From assembly GCF_018531495.1 (NCBI RefSeq), contig NZ_JAHDTI010000011.1, positions 186,001 to 250,000 of the forward strand: 64,000 bases of DNA, given 5' to 3'. Source of the stretch: Nonomuraea sediminis. GTDB lineage: Bacteria; Actinomycetota; Actinomycetes; Streptosporangiales; Streptosporangiaceae. The position numbers were made by a program, and so were the translations under genes. Below, piece after piece: positions 7,387 to 16,755 of the stretch. The notes beneath the pieces are model-generated. The model ran no database searches and had not been told where the DNA came from. It saw only the letters and a program-made list of their open reading frames with translations. Positions within the stretch are counted from its first letter, which is position 1, and each line of letters starts with the position of its first letter.

Positions 7387-8612
7387 GGGCTGGTGTCCTC
7401 TTCCGTGGCCGGTGCGGGCAGCACCGCGCTGATCTCGTAGCCGCCGTCGGGGGTACGGCCGGCGGCCAGCTCACCGCCCAGCATGGCGGCGCGTTCCCGC
7501 ATGCCGGTGACGCCGTGCCCGGAGCCGGGCGACGGCCGGGCGGTCCGTGCCGCAGGCCCGTTGGCCACGCGCAGCCGCAGCGCGGCTCCACGGTAGGCGA
7601 TGCCGACCTCGGCCGCGGCCCCGGGCGCGTGGCGCAGCACGTTGCTCAGCGCCTCCTGGACGATCCGGTACGCCGACAGCTCCACCCCGGGAGACAGCGG
7701 CCTGGGCGTGCCGTCGACGCGGGCGGTGACCGTCAGCCCGGCGGCGCGCACGTTCGCCAGCAGCGCGTCGAGCTGGGCCAGCGATGGCTGCGGCGCCGTG
7801 GCCGGGCCGTCGCCGGAGGCGTCCGAACGCAGCACGCCCAGCAGATGCCGGAGCTCGTTCAGCCCCTGCACGGCCCCGGCCCGGATCGCGGCGAACTCGG
7901 CGACCAGCTCCGCGGGCGGGTCCTGGACGCGGTAGGGCGCGGCCTCGGCCTTGATGGAGATGACCGACATGTGGTGGGCGACCACGTCGTGCAGCTCGCG
8001 GGCGATGCGCGTACGTTCCTCCAGGACGGTACGGCGGGCCCGCTCCTGCGCCGTGGCCGCGATCTGCGCGGTGAGGCGGGCCCGGTCCTCGCGACGGCCC
8101 CGGCCTACCGCGCCGAGGAGCAGCGCCACGGCGAAGGACGCGACGGCGCCGAGGACGAGCTGCCAGGACCCGACGGGGCAGCCCGCCAGCTTCAGCGCCA
8201 CGGCGACGAGCGCGCTCACGCCCGCGGCCACGGCTGCCGAGGCCGGCCGTACCCGCAGCGTGAGCAGGAAGATCACACTGGCGTGCACGAGCCATGCCCA
8301 CAGCTGGTTGTCGGGCGTCGGCGGATGGCTGGCGGCGATGCCCACGACGAATCCCAGCGAGAGCCACCACGCCAGGGCGGGCCGGCGCAGCGCCACCACG
8401 ATGGCGGCCGCGTGCGCGGCGGCCAGGACCCTGGCGTCGTCGTCGTCCCCGGTGGCCGACAGGGCCGCGGCGCCGAGTACGACCAGGACGTGCGGAAGCC
8501 ACCGAAGGGCGCGGGGCCAGGCCATCGGGGGCATCGGGTTCGGCCGCACGGTGAGCAGGTCTGCCCGCAGGCTCCGCGGGAACGGCTCGGACACGTGGTC
8601 ATTGTCGGACAT
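7383..8612 (-). CDS. Histidine kinase of the NarL-type (HisKA_3) family
   Basis: This 409-residue membrane kinase has about five or six hydrophobic helices in residues 38-168 and no large extracellular loop, so it probably senses something in or at the membrane. The dimerisation and phosphoacceptor region is ELHDVVAHH with His208. The ATPase domain ends with GSGHGVTGMRERAAML. GGGGGAG precedes the ATG with good spacing. It is the first gene of a two-gene operon with the response regulator. This general layout is common in actinomycetes and often controls a neighbouring exporter or hydrolase. Confidence 0.95.
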   Translation of the reverse strand: MSDNDHVSEPFPRSLRADLLTVRPNPMPPMAWPRALRWLPHVLVVLGAAALSATGDDDDARVLAAAHAAAIVVALRRPALAWWLSLGFVVGIAASHPPTPDNQLWAWLVHASVIFLLTLRVRPASAAVAAGVSALVAVALKLAGCPVGSWQLVLGAVASFAVALLLGAVGRGRREDRARLTAQIAATAQERARRTVLEERTRIARELHDVVAHHMSVISIKAEAAPYRVQDPPAELVAEFAAIRAGAVQGLNELRHLLGVLRSDASGDGPATAPQPSLAQLDALLANVRAAGLTVTARVDGTPRPLSPGVELSAYRIVQEALSNVLRHAPGAAAEVGIAYRGAALRLRVANGPAARTARPSPGSGHGVTGMRERAAMLGGELAAGRTPDGGYEISAVLPAPATEEDTSP

Positions 8613-8774
8613 GGCGGCTCCCCCTCGTTCACCACGAAGGTAGGGGGCCGCGGCGTCGGCAGGCGTCCCCCGGGGGAGCTACGCCGGAAGTTGGCTCTGC
8701 CCGGGGACGCGTGACACCGGGTGGCGGCGCGAAGGTCGAGGCGTTCGCGTCCCTTCCAGCTCACAGGAGAACCC
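8613..8774. promoter_or_regulatory. Divergent promoter region with a 12-bp palindrome
   Basis: This 162-bp stretch separates the histidine kinase and esterase starts. It holds a perfect palindrome (tcccccggggga, 8666-8677) inside outer arms GGCGT (8662-8666) and ACGCC (8681-8685). It is a reasonable place for the response regulator to bind and control both directions, but I have no second site to compare it with. Confidence 0.3.
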
Positions 8775-9941
8775 ATGCACTGGGTCAAGAGAACCGCGCT
8801 CGTCATCGTGGCCCTGCTCGCGTCCGCGCTGGCCTTCCTGACCGCGGCGATCATGCTGGGCGCTTACCTGCCGGCGATCCCGAAGGTGGGGGTGATCGGC
8901 CCGGTGCTCGGCGGCCAGTTCCCCGTGCACCTGGCGCTCCTCGCGCTGGCCGGACTCGCCCTGTCGGTGCCGGTCCTGCGCGGCGGCCTGGTTCGCTGGG
9001 GCCGGGCACTGGCCGCGATCACGGCGCTGTCGGCCGTGGCCGCGCTGGTCATCTGCGGCGTCCAGGTCGCCGCCGCGCGCGAGGCCGGGGCGAGCCTGAC
9101 CCTCGGCGAGGTCTTCAGCGAGCTCGCCTATCCGGACACCGTGCCGGACACCACACAGACCTACGCGATCCACGGCGGCGAGACGTTGAAGGCGGACGTG
9201 TACCTGCCCAGGAACCCGGCAGGGAAGGCGCCCGCCGTCGTGCTCGCGCACGCCGGCGGCTTCCACACCTTCGACAAGAGCGACCTGCGGGGGACGGGCC
9301 GCTGGCTGGCCGACCACGGCGTCGCCGTCTTCGCCGTCGACTACCGCCTGGCCACCCCCGAACGGCACACCTGGGACAAGGCGCCACAGGACCTGGTCTC
9401 CGCGCTGCGCTGGGTGCGGGACCACGCCGGAGCGTACGGCCTGGACGCCTCGCGGATCTCCCTGGGAGGCATGTCCGCCGGCGGCACGCTCGCCATGAAC
9501 ACCGCCTACCGCCTGAAGAACGGCACCCTGCGAGCCGCCGACGGACCCACCCCTGAGCCCCCGGCGTCCGTGGTCGGCTTCTACCCCGGCACCGACGTCG
9601 TCCAGATGTGGCAGGCCGACCTGGACCGCAGCCGCGAAGCCGCGGAGATGTTCACCGGCGGGACGCCGCGGCGCTTCCCCGAGCGCTACCGCGAGGTGTC
9701 CGTCAGCACGCAGGTCGGGCCCGGCCTGCAACCGACGCTGCTCGTCGTGGGTGACCGCGACCGCGGCGTCCGCCCCTCGACGATCAGGGCTCTCGCCGGC
9801 GCGCTGCGCGCCCGCGGCGTCGACACCACGCTCGAGGTCCTGCCGTTCGCGGAACACGCCTTCGACGACGCCTACGGCAGCATCACCTCGCAGACCAGCC
9901 GCCAGATCCTGCTCGACTTCCTCACCCGTGCACCTCGGTGA
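8775..9941 (+). CDS. Membrane-anchored alpha/beta-hydrolase (esterase/lipase)
   Basis: I chose the ATG at 8775 because ACAGGAG lies just upstream. Longer in-frame starts lack a ribosome site. The 388-residue product begins with about four hydrophobic helices (residues 5-110), followed by an alpha/beta-hydrolase domain of the HSL/carboxylesterase type. It shows the oxyanion motif HAGG, the nucleophile elbow GGMSAGG, and a late Asp (VVGDRD) and His (FAEHAFD). The catalytic domain is probably outside or at the membrane. The gene starts divergently from a NarL-type two-component pair. Its 3' end overlaps the convergent acylase gene by 20 bp. The substrate is unknown. Confidence 0.85.
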   Translation: MHWVKRTALVIVALLASALAFLTAAIMLGAYLPAIPKVGVIGPVLGGQFPVHLALLALAGLALSVPVLRGGLVRWGRALAAITALSAVAALVICGVQVAAAREAGASLTLGEVFSELAYPDTVPDTTQTYAIHGGETLKADVYLPRNPAGKAPAVVLAHAGGFHTFDKSDLRGTGRWLADHGVAVFAVDYRLATPERHTWDKAPQDLVSALRWVRDHAGAYGLDASRISLGGMSAGGTLAMNTAYRLKNGTLRAADGPTPEPPASVVGFYPGTDVVQMWQADLDRSREAAEMFTGGTPRRFPERYREVSVSTQVGPGLQPTLLVVGDRDRGVRPSTIRALAGALRARGVDTTLEVLPFAEHAFDDAYGSITSQTSRQILLDFLTRAPR

Positions 9942-12222
9942 CGCTCACGTGGGGGTCGGCGGCGATCTCGGCGGGCGTGAACCGTTCGGTGACCCACTGG
10001 CCGCGGGAGAACAGCGACGTCTGGTCGGTGTGGTGCGGCGAGGCGGGGTTGGCGGACAGCGAATAGGTGAGGACGGTGCGCGTCCGGGGACCCGCGGGGG
10101 TGAGCTCGACGGCCATCATGAAGCTGGAACCCGTGTCCACCTCCGGATAGCGCCCGTCGGCGCCGAGCGGCCCGCGCATGCGCACCCTGTCGAAGCAGCC
10201 CTCCCCCTCGGTGCAGCCGGGAATCGGGATCGACTGGTAGCGTTGCGCCTGGCCAGGGGTGAGGGTCGGCGGGATCCGGTTGGTCTGGAAGCGGAGCACG
10301 GCATCGGCAAGGGCCTGCCGTACGACCGGATCGTCGTGCTTGAGCCCCCGAGGGGTGGTCAGCGGGTGCGCGGGGTCGAACGGCACGCGCCAAGGGCTGA
10401 AGACGGGATCTCCCGGCCTCGTGGGACGCTCCAGCCCGGTGAAGAACTCGCGCCAGAGGATGGCGCCCTGGCCGTCCAGGGTGGCGCGCCCGTCCCAGCT
10501 CCCCAGCGTCCGGCAGGCCTCGCGCACGTCCACCTGCTTGCCGTCGGACGTGGTCAGCTCATCGGTACGGCACAGCTTCAGCAGGTCGCGGCGCATCAGC
10601 TCGAAGGTGAGGTTGCGCTTGGCCCGCACGGTGGCCTGCAGCGTCTCCAGCGTGAAACCGGGATCGCCGAGCCCGTCGGTGCCTGACAGCCGCCTGGCGA
10701 TCATGTCCAGGCTGACGCGGGGTCGCGGCTCCAGCTCGGTGCGCGGCTTGCCCCACACGCGCGGGTAGCCGGTCAGCGGCGCCGACGGGTTCGTCATCCA
10801 GGCGGTGTTGTTGGAGTTGGCCACGTAGTCGGCGCGGGTCAGCCTCGGCTGGGCCGCAGGACCGAAGACCCCGGGCACGACGGCGTCACGATCCCTGCCC
10901 CACAGGCACGCCGAGGTCGACCCGTCCAGGACGTACTCCTCCAGTCCCGGGAGCGGGGAGGGCTCGGCGCAGCGCTCCGCCTGGTCGTCGGTCACGTGCG
11001 GGACCATCGAGGTGTCGGCGAAGTAGGCGGTCCCGCCGGCGTCGGTGGCCAGCGTGTGCACGAACGGCATGCCCTGATGGGCGGCCTGCGCCGCGCGCAG
11101 CTCGGTGAGGTTCCGCGCCCTGGCGATCGCCAGCCACTCGTCGGCCGCGCGCAGGTTGGCCGCGTTGGCGTCGGCCAGCGCGTAGGCGACCTCACCGGTG
11201 TGCCCCGCCGCGAGCACCGGCCCGTAGCGCGAGGTGAACAGCGTGTGCCCGGCGACGGTGCCGTCCTGCAGGGTGACCTGCACCTCCTGACGGCCCATCG
11301 GCTCCGCGTGGCCGTCCACCAGATAGCTGGTACGGTCACCCGCCACGAGCTGGAGCCGGTAGAGGCTGAAACGCTGGGCGTGGGACACGGTATGGGTCCA
11401 GGCCACGTCCGCGTTGTGGCCGATCTGGACGACCGGCGTGCCGTACAGGCTGGCGCCGGAGACGTCGAGCACGCCGGGAATGGTGAGCTGCACCTGGTAG
11501 AAGCGGCGGATCCCGTTCCACGGGAAGTGCGGGTCGGCCAGCAGCATGCCGTGGCCGTCGCGGCCGGCCTGGCGGCCGAGCGCCCAGGCGTTGCTGCCCG
11601 CGGACGGCTTGCGCTGCGGCCCCTCGGGGGCGGCTTCGCCGACGATCTGCTCCTTGAACTGGGAGCTGCTGACCATGCGGTCGAGGTCGAGCAGGTTGTT
11701 CCAGACGTCGGTGGCGGTGATCGGGCCGACCCACGCCTTGCCCCGGCAGGTGGGATCAGGCAGGTTCGTCGCCCCGGTCTCCTCCAGGTAGCGGTTGTAC
11801 CCGGCGGCGTAGCCGTCGACGAGGCGGCGCAGTTCGTCGCTCGGGCCCAGCGGCGGCGGCTGGGCCAGCAGCCGCCGCACGACGCCCGAGTCGTCGACGC
11901 TCTTGTAGTAGACGTCGCTGACCAGGTTCGCCACCGGGCGGACCGGGTCGTCGGACCGCGCCTGCGGGCCGAAGTACCTGGAACGCTCGCCTCGCAGCGT
12001 CACCACCCACGAGGCCAGCACGCACAGGTTGTCCTGCGCGAAGGCGTACCCGTAGCCGAATCCGAGCCCGCCGTAGTCCTTGGCCGACACGTGCGGCAGG
12101 CCGTACTCGGTGCGGCGGATCTGGGCGGAGTAGCGGCCGTCGTCCGCCAGGGCAGGCCCGCCGGTGCGCACGCCCACGACGACGGCGGCCACCAGGGTCA
12201 GCACGATCACGATCAGCTTCAT
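9922..12222 (-). CDS. Secreted penicillin acylase-family Ntn hydrolase (acyl-homoserine-lactone/aculeacin acylase-like)
   Basis: The ATG at 12222 has AGGAGTGG just upstream and is followed by a clear signal peptide ending near ALADD. The 766-residue precursor has the family order of signal, alpha chain (with GFGYGYAFAQDNLC), spacer and beta chain. The beta chain starts at the nucleophile Ser of AGSNAWALG, where autocleavage is expected. HTVSHAQRFSLYRL and the late NSNNTAWM segment are further family hallmarks. Relatives cleave acyl side chains from N-acyl-homoserine lactones, penicillins or echinocandin-type lipopeptides. It lies 8 bp downstream of an ABC exporter gene pair in what looks like one PadR-controlled operon, which suggests protection against, or processing of, an acylated peptide or lactone. 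Confidence 0.9.
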   Translation of the reverse strand: MKLIVIVLTLVAAVVVGVRTGGPALADDGRYSAQIRRTEYGLPHVSAKDYGGLGFGYGYAFAQDNLCVLASWVVTLRGERSRYFGPQARSDDPVRPVANLVSDVYYKSVDDSGVVRRLLAQPPPLGPSDELRRLVDGYAAGYNRYLEETGATNLPDPTCRGKAWVGPITATDVWNNLLDLDRMVSSSQFKEQIVGEAAPEGPQRKPSAGSNAWALGRQAGRDGHGMLLADPHFPWNGIRRFYQVQLTIPGVLDVSGASLYGTPVVQIGHNADVAWTHTVSHAQRFSLYRLQLVAGDRTSYLVDGHAEPMGRQEVQVTLQDGTVAGHTLFTSRYGPVLAAGHTGEVAYALADANAANLRAADEWLAIARARNLTELRAAQAAHQGMPFVHTLATDAGGTAYFADTSMVPHVTDDQAERCAEPSPLPGLEEYVLDGSTSACLWGRDRDAVVPGVFGPAAQPRLTRADYVANSNNTAWMTNPSAPLTGYPRVWGKPRTELEPRPRVSLDMIARRLSGTDGLGDPGFTLETLQATVRAKRNLTFELMRRDLLKLCRTDELTTSDGKQVDVREACRTLGSWDGRATLDGQGAILWREFFTGLERPTRPGDPVFSPWRVPFDPAHPLTTPRGLKHDDPVVRQALADAVLRFQTNRIPPTLTPGQAQRYQSIPIPGCTEGEGCFDRVRMRGPLGADGRYPEVDTGSSFMMAVELTPAGPRTRTVLTYSLSANPASPHHTDQTSLFSRGQWVTERFTPAEIAADPHVSVTEVHG

Positions 12223-12230
12223 CGCCACTC

Positions 12231-14444
12231 CTATTCGAAACGCGCGTTGTCGGGCGCGGTCATGCGCCTGAGCAGCGGCAGAGCCGTGAGGATCACCAGC
12301 AGGGAGGCGGCCAGGCCGCCGCCGACTGCCGCGAAGTAGACCGGCCCCGGCATCGCCAGGGAGGCGCCCTTCATCGCGAGCTGGCCGATGACCGGCTCGG
12401 CCACCGCGAAGCCGGCGCCGGCGGCGAGCACGGCGGCCAGCACGAGCGGCAGCGCCGACTCCAGCAGCACCACCGCGGCCAGGGTTCGCGTGGGCGTGCC
12501 CGCCAGGCGCAGCAGGGTGAACGGCTGCCTGCGCTCCACCAGCCCGCCGCCGACCGCCACGACGAGGCTGCAGGCGCCGGCGACCAGGGTGAGCGCGACC
12601 ATGGCCAGCGCGACGTTCTCCGCCCGGGTGTACAGGTCCGCCCTGACCTGGGCGACCTCGGCGAAGGTCATCGGCGCCCCGGCCGTGTAGCCGGACAGCA
12701 GGGTGCGCAGCCGCTCCAGCGTCGCCGTGTCGCCGGTGCGGATCATGACGGCCATCAGGTCGAGCCCGGTGTCGGAGGCGGACTGGCTGTCGGGTCCCGC
12801 CAGCGGTATGAGCTTGTCGATGGTGAGGGGGTTGTCGGCGCCGACGAGGCGGTCGAAGCGGCCCAGCACGGCCCGCGCGCCCGCGGGGCACCGGCCGAGC
12901 ACGGGGAAGCGGGCCAGGCTCTGGCATTCGACGACGGAGGTCGCGGGCGGCGGCCCGTCGGGCGACGGGCGGAGGCCCTCCAGGTCCGCTCTGGCATAGA
13001 TCGGCAGCACGTCCACGCCCGGGTAGGCGCGCAGCCGGGCGAGCAGGTCCGATCCCGCCCGCGGCGACAGGCCGGGGATTCCCGGACGGGAGAGCGTGGC
13101 GCCCAGCACGTTGTTGAGCGCGCCCCCGGCCACCACCTGCTGCCCGGCGACCACCGCGGGGACGAGCGCCGCGATCGTCGTCCCGATGAACACCGCGAGC
13201 ACCAGCCCGCTCACCGACCTGAAGGCGGCCTTCGGGTCGGCCGCCAGGCGCTGCGCCGCCAGCAGCGTCGCCGCGCCGCGGGTCAGCCGGGCGGTCACGC
13301 GCGCGGCCAGCATCGTCAGCCACGGCCCCGCCAGCACCAGCCCCACCATGATGAGCGCGATAGCCACGTCGGCCCACAGGGCCTCCGGCTTGCCGTTCTT
13401 GAACGCCGGGCCCGCGAACAGCCCGAGCCCCGCCAGGAGCGGGATCACCCGCCACGCCCTCGGCGGCGCCGGGACCGCCTTCCTGGCCACGCCGAGCGGC
13501 GAGATCCGTACCCGGCGCAGCGACCACAGGGCGGCGCAGGCGGCCACGAGCGGGACGCCTGCGAGCACGGCCGCGTACTGCCACGGGCTCGGGGCGGCGG
13601 TCTCGGGGAAGAAGCGCGCGCCGGTGATCCGGATCCCGGCGACGGCCGGCCGTACCGGCTGGAAGACGGCGACGCCCACCAGGGCGCCGAGCAGCGCGCC
13701 GAGCGCGGCGTCCACCGCGGCCAGCACGTTGACCTGCCGGGAGGTGGCGCCGACCAGCCTGATCGCGGCGAAGCGCGTCTCGCGGCGGGCGGCGGCCAGC
13801 CGGGTGGCGGTGCCCACCAGCACCAGCAGCGGGACGATCAGCCCGATCGCGGCGATGCCGAAGCCGAACCGGTAGACGTCCGCGCTCTCGTCGACCGCGG
13901 GCTCGGTGGCGACCGTGTCGACCTGCCGGGTGCCGATCATGGCGGCGACCTGCTGCGGTGTCCGCCCGACCACGACGACCAGCTCGTCCGGCCCGGACAG
14001 CGCGGCCTGGCCGATCAGGCCCGCCCGCGTCCCTGGGAAGCGGTCGGCGAGCTGCTCGCGCGGCGCCGAGTCGAGCAGCCTGGCCAGCGCGGGGGAGACG
14101 TAGTACTGGCCCGGGCCCGGCATGCGGGACAGGCCGGGGATGACCGGCGCCCGGTCGCCGAGCGCGGCCGCGTCAAGCCGCTTGATCGTCCGGCCCGCGT
14201 AGTAGTCCTCGCGGAGGTTCCACAGCGCGCCGTCGGCGCTGGGGTCCAGCGCCCAGCCGCTGGGCGCCGTGCCCCGCGTGCACTCCCAGCAGGGACGGCC
14301 GACGGCGGACTGGAAGGCGTTGAACAGCGACAGCGTCGCCAGCAGCACCGCGACGCCGGTCGCCACCCCGGCCACGATCAGCGCCATCCTGGCCGCCGTC
14401 TCCCTGCCGCTGCGCAGCGACAGCCGCAGCCCCAGCAGGATCAT
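12231..14444 (-). CDS. FtsX/MacB-type ABC transporter permease
   Basis: This 737-residue permease starts at an ATG overlapping the upstream ATPase stop by 4 bp, so the two are coupled. It has an N-terminal helix, a large extracytoplasmic region with a CWEC pair near residue 52, and the repeated FtsX-like blocks of three to four helices in the middle and at the C-terminus (around LRRVRISPLGVARK and LRRMTAPDNARFE). The duplicated FtsX architecture is typical of actinobacterial drug or lipoprotein exporters that work with a single MacB-like ATPase. With the PadR regulator upstream and the acylase downstream, it probably exports or senses an amphipathic compound. Confidence 0.9.
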   Translation of the reverse strand: MILLGLRLSLRSGRETAARMALIVAGVATGVAVLLATLSLFNAFQSAVGRPCWECTRGTAPSGWALDPSADGALWNLREDYYAGRTIKRLDAAALGDRAPVIPGLSRMPGPGQYYVSPALARLLDSAPREQLADRFPGTRAGLIGQAALSGPDELVVVVGRTPQQVAAMIGTRQVDTVATEPAVDESADVYRFGFGIAAIGLIVPLLVLVGTATRLAAARRETRFAAIRLVGATSRQVNVLAAVDAALGALLGALVGVAVFQPVRPAVAGIRITGARFFPETAAPSPWQYAAVLAGVPLVAACAALWSLRRVRISPLGVARKAVPAPPRAWRVIPLLAGLGLFAGPAFKNGKPEALWADVAIALIMVGLVLAGPWLTMLAARVTARLTRGAATLLAAQRLAADPKAAFRSVSGLVLAVFIGTTIAALVPAVVAGQQVVAGGALNNVLGATLSRPGIPGLSPRAGSDLLARLRAYPGVDVLPIYARADLEGLRPSPDGPPPATSVVECQSLARFPVLGRCPAGARAVLGRFDRLVGADNPLTIDKLIPLAGPDSQSASDTGLDLMAVMIRTGDTATLERLRTLLSGYTAGAPMTFAEVAQVRADLYTRAENVALAMVALTLVAGACSLVVAVGGGLVERRQPFTLLRLAGTPTRTLAAVVLLESALPLVLAAVLAAGAGFAVAEPVIGQLAMKGASLAMPGPVYFAAVGGGLAASLLVILTALPLLRRMTAPDNARFE

Positions 14445-15133
14445 CGGACGGTCCCGCCGGCGTACGGGTCGGTCACCCTGCCGTCGCGCACGACGATCTC
14501 CCGGTCGGCGCAGGCGGCCACCCGGGCGTCGTGCGTCACCACGATCACGGCGGCGCCCTCGTCGCGGGCCAGGGTCACCAGCAGCTCCATCACATGCTCG
14601 CCGGTGAGCGAGTCGAGCGCGCCGGTCGGCTCGTCGGCGAAGACGACCCGCGGCCGCGTCACCAGCGCTCGGGCGATCGCCACCCGCTGCGCCTGCCCGC
14701 CGGACAGCTCCCCGGTACGGCGGCCGCCCAGCCCGTCCAGCTCCAGCCGCTCCAGCCAGGACGCGGCCCGCGCGTAGGCCTCCTTGCGCTTGGTACGGCC
14801 GAGCAGCAGCGGAAGGGCCACGTTGTCGGCCACCGTCAGCTCGGGCACCAGCTGGCCGAACTGGAAGACGAAACCGAACGCGGTGCGCCGCAGCTCGCTG
14901 CGGCGGCCGTCGTCCAGCGTGTCGAGCCGCCGGTCGTCGAACCACACCTGGCCGCCGTCGGGGGTGAAGATCCCGGCCAGGCAGTGCAGCAGCGTCGACT
15001 TGCCCGAGCCGCTCGGCCCCATGACGGCAAGCACCTCACCCGCCGTCACCGACAGGCTGGCCTCCCGCAGCGCGGGCGTGCTGCCGAAGGAGCGGCTGAT
15101 CCCCTCGGCCCGCAGCAGTGCGTTGACGATCAT
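14441..15133 (-). CDS. MacB/LolD-type ABC transporter ATP-binding protein
   Basis: This 230-residue ATPase has Walker A GPSGSGKST, signature LSGGQAQRVAIARAL, Walker B VVFADEPTGALD and the switch His in VVTHD. The long Q-loop (FVFQFGQLVPELTVADNV) is typical of the MacB/LolD group that pairs with FtsX-like permeases. It overlaps both neighbours by 4 bp (PadR upstream, permease downstream), so all three are translated as a coupled set. Confidence 0.96.
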   Translation of the reverse strand: MIVNALLRAEGISRSFGSTPALREASLSVTAGEVLAVMGPSGSGKSTLLHCLAGIFTPDGGQVWFDDRRLDTLDDGRRSELRRTAFGFVFQFGQLVPELTVADNVALPLLLGRTKRKEAYARAASWLERLELDGLGGRRTGELSGGQAQRVAIARALVTRPRVVFADEPTGALDSLTGEHVMELLVTLARDEGAAVIVVTHDARVAACADREIVVRDGRVTDPYAGGTVR

Positions 15134-15657
15134 CGGTCGCGCACCGCCGCCGCCAGCGCCCCGAGCCGGCTCTGGGTGACGTCGATCCACCGCAGGTCGG
15201 CCTCCAGCCGGAACAGGGCGTGGTCGGCGAGGAGCACCTCGATCAGCACGCCCTCGCGCTTGACGTCGGTCAGCTCCCGCATGCGGCGCAGGTGCGCCGC
15301 GCGCTGGGCGTCCAGGTAGCCGGCCGCGTCGCGGCCCAGCATCAGCGCCAGCACGACCTTGGTGAACAGCACGGTCTGCAGGTACGGCTCGGCCGCGACG
15401 GGCTCGGCCAGCCACGCCTCGACCTCGCTCGTGCCCATCGGGGTGATGGCATAGCGCTTGCGGTCGGGGCCGTCGCCCGGCTCGCTCTGCCCGGCGGTGA
15501 CCTTGCCGTCCCTGGCCAGGCGGGCGAGCGTGGAGTACACCTGCCCGAAGGGCAGGGACTTGCCTCCACCGAGGAAGGTGTCGTAGTCGCGCTTCAGGTC
15601 GTAGCCGTGACTCGGCTCCCGTTCGAGCAGGCCGAGCAGCGCAAGGGGAACGCTCAT
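15130..15657 (-). CDS. PadR-family transcriptional regulator
   Basis: This 175-residue protein has the PadR winged helix at the N-terminus (LLGLLEREPSHGYDLKRDY, then the QVYSTLARLARDGKV recognition region) and a C-terminal helical dimerisation domain. PadR proteins repress efflux genes and are released by lipophilic drugs or phenolic compounds. It is the first gene of an operon with the ABC ATPase, permease and acylase. A near-ideal dyad 11 bp upstream of its start indicates autoregulation and control of the whole operon. Confidence 0.95.
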   Translation of the reverse strand: MSVPLALLGLLEREPSHGYDLKRDYDTFLGGGKSLPFGQVYSTLARLARDGKVTAGQSEPGDGPDRKRYAITPMGTSEVEAWLAEPVAAEPYLQTVLFTKVVLALMLGRDAAGYLDAQRAAHLRRMRELTDVKREGVLIEVLLADHALFRLEADLRWIDVTQSRLGALAAAVRDR

Positions 15658-15667
15658 GAAAGGGGAC

Positions 15668-15684
15668 TATACTCTGAGAGTATA
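15668..15684. promoter_or_regulatory. Probable PadR operator
   Basis: TATACTC, a 3-bp spacer (TGA) and the exact reverse complement GAGTATA form a perfect 17-bp dyad immediately upstream of the PadR start. The AT content is strikingly high for this genome, and the site overlaps where the -10 box and transcription start should lie. Binding here would block the promoter, the standard mode of PadR autorepression. Confidence 0.75.
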
Positions 15685-15704
15685 TTCGGCGCGTATAAAG
15701 AGTC

Positions 15705-16034
15705 TCAGGCCTGCCAGACGGTCGACAGCACCACGTGCAGGGCGGTCGCGCCGAGCACGCTGATCACGGCGTTGCGGGTCTTCAGGTGCAGCCCGATCGC
15801 GGCCGCCAGGGCCAGGACGGTGGGCGCCATGGCCGGCAGCGCGGCGGGGCGGAAGTCGCGCAGGGTGTACAGGGCGAGGATCAGCATGATGCCGGTGGGC
15901 ATGTGGCGGGCGAGGTAGCCCAGGACCTCCGAACGGCGCAGCGGGGCCAGCACCGCGAAGGGCAGGGCACGCAGTCCCCAGGTGACGCCGGCGCTGACGG
16001 CCACGGTCGCGGCCAGGTAGAGCGGGGTGGGCAC
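15705..16034 (-). CDS. azlD: AzlD-family branched-chain amino acid exporter subunit
   Basis: This 109-residue protein has four hydrophobic helices and the AzlD pattern VTWGLRALPF near the N-terminus and a LAALAIGLHLKTRN-like loop near the end. AzlD and AzlC together form small exporters of branched-chain amino acids and their analogues. The gene follows azlC with a 7-bp gap on the same strand. Confidence 0.88.
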   Translation of the reverse strand: MPTPLYLAATVAVSAGVTWGLRALPFAVLAPLRRSEVLGYLARHMPTGIMLILALYTLRDFRPAALPAMAPTVLALAAAIGLHLKTRNAVISVLGATALHVVLSTVWQA

Positions 16035-16041
16035 GGGATCG

Positions 16042-16740
16042 TCACCCCTCCCCGGCTGACGCGGGTTGCGGTGCGGCGGTTCGGCGGCGCAGGCCGTACC
16101 TGATGAGCAGGCTCGCGGTGAACAGGCCCATCGCGACCGGCAGCAGCTGCCCGGGCGCCAGGAGCGCGGCGACCGCGAAGCTCGCCCCGGCCAGCAGGGG
16201 AGTGGGCAGGTCGCGCTGGGCGCGCCAGGCGTCGATCGTCAGGACCACGAACAGCGCCGTCAGCGCGAAGTCCAGCCCGTGCAGGGTGACCGGGACGAGG
16301 GATCCGGCGAGCGCGCCGAGCGTGGCCCCACCGACCCAGTAGCCCTGGCACAGCACCTGCATCCACAGGATGCGGGCGCTGCTCCACGAGCGGGCGTCCT
16401 CTCCGGTGGTCAGGGCGTAGGCCTCATCGGTCAGCGCGAAGGTGGCGTAGACGCGGCCGAGGGGCCGGACCCGGGACAGCGGGAACGACAGGCCGTAGAA
16501 GACGTGCCTGAGGTTCACCAGCAGCGCCGTCACCGCGATCTGACCCAGCGGCGTCACCGCGGCGACCAGGCCGAGCAGCAGGAACTCCAGCGACCCCGCG
16601 TAGATCACGGCGGTGAACACCGTGGCCCACCACCAGGCCAGCCCGGTGTGCACCACCAGCACGCCGAAGCTGACCCCGAGGGGGACCAGGCTCAGCCCCA
16701 CCGAGGCGGTGTCGGCCGCCGCCGCTCGCATTGCACTCAT
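16042..16740 (-). CDS. azlC: AzlC-family branched-chain amino acid exporter
   Basis: This roughly 232-residue membrane protein has the AzlC hallmarks: SLVPLGVSFGVLVVHTGLAW, IYAGSLEFLLLGL and VNLRHVFYGLS. It is the large subunit of the AzlCD amino-acid exporter. The start is uncertain. ATG codons at 16740 and 16731 are both possible, neither has a strong ribosome site, and the transcript may be leaderless. The gene is divergent from an Lrp-family regulator, the usual arrangement for substrate-inducible amino acid exporters. Confidence 0.9.
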   Translation of the reverse strand: MSAMRAAAADTASVGLSLVPLGVSFGVLVVHTGLAWWWATVFTAVIYAGSLEFLLLGLVAAVTPLGQIAVTALLVNLRHVFYGLSFPLSRVRPLGRVYATFALTDEAYALTTGEDARSWSSARILWMQVLCQGYWVGGATLGALAGSLVPVTLHGLDFALTALFVVLTIDAWRAQRDLPTPLLAGASFAVAALLAPGQLLPVAMGLFTASLLIRYGLRRRTAAPQPASAGEG

Positions 16741-16755
16741 GCGAGGCAATTTTAG

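Noticed and set aside
12223..13584. Upstream extension of the acylase frame to 1220 codons
   Set aside because: The extra part is antisense-like low-complexity sequence inside the permease gene. The ATG at 12222 has a ribosome site and a signal peptide right after it.
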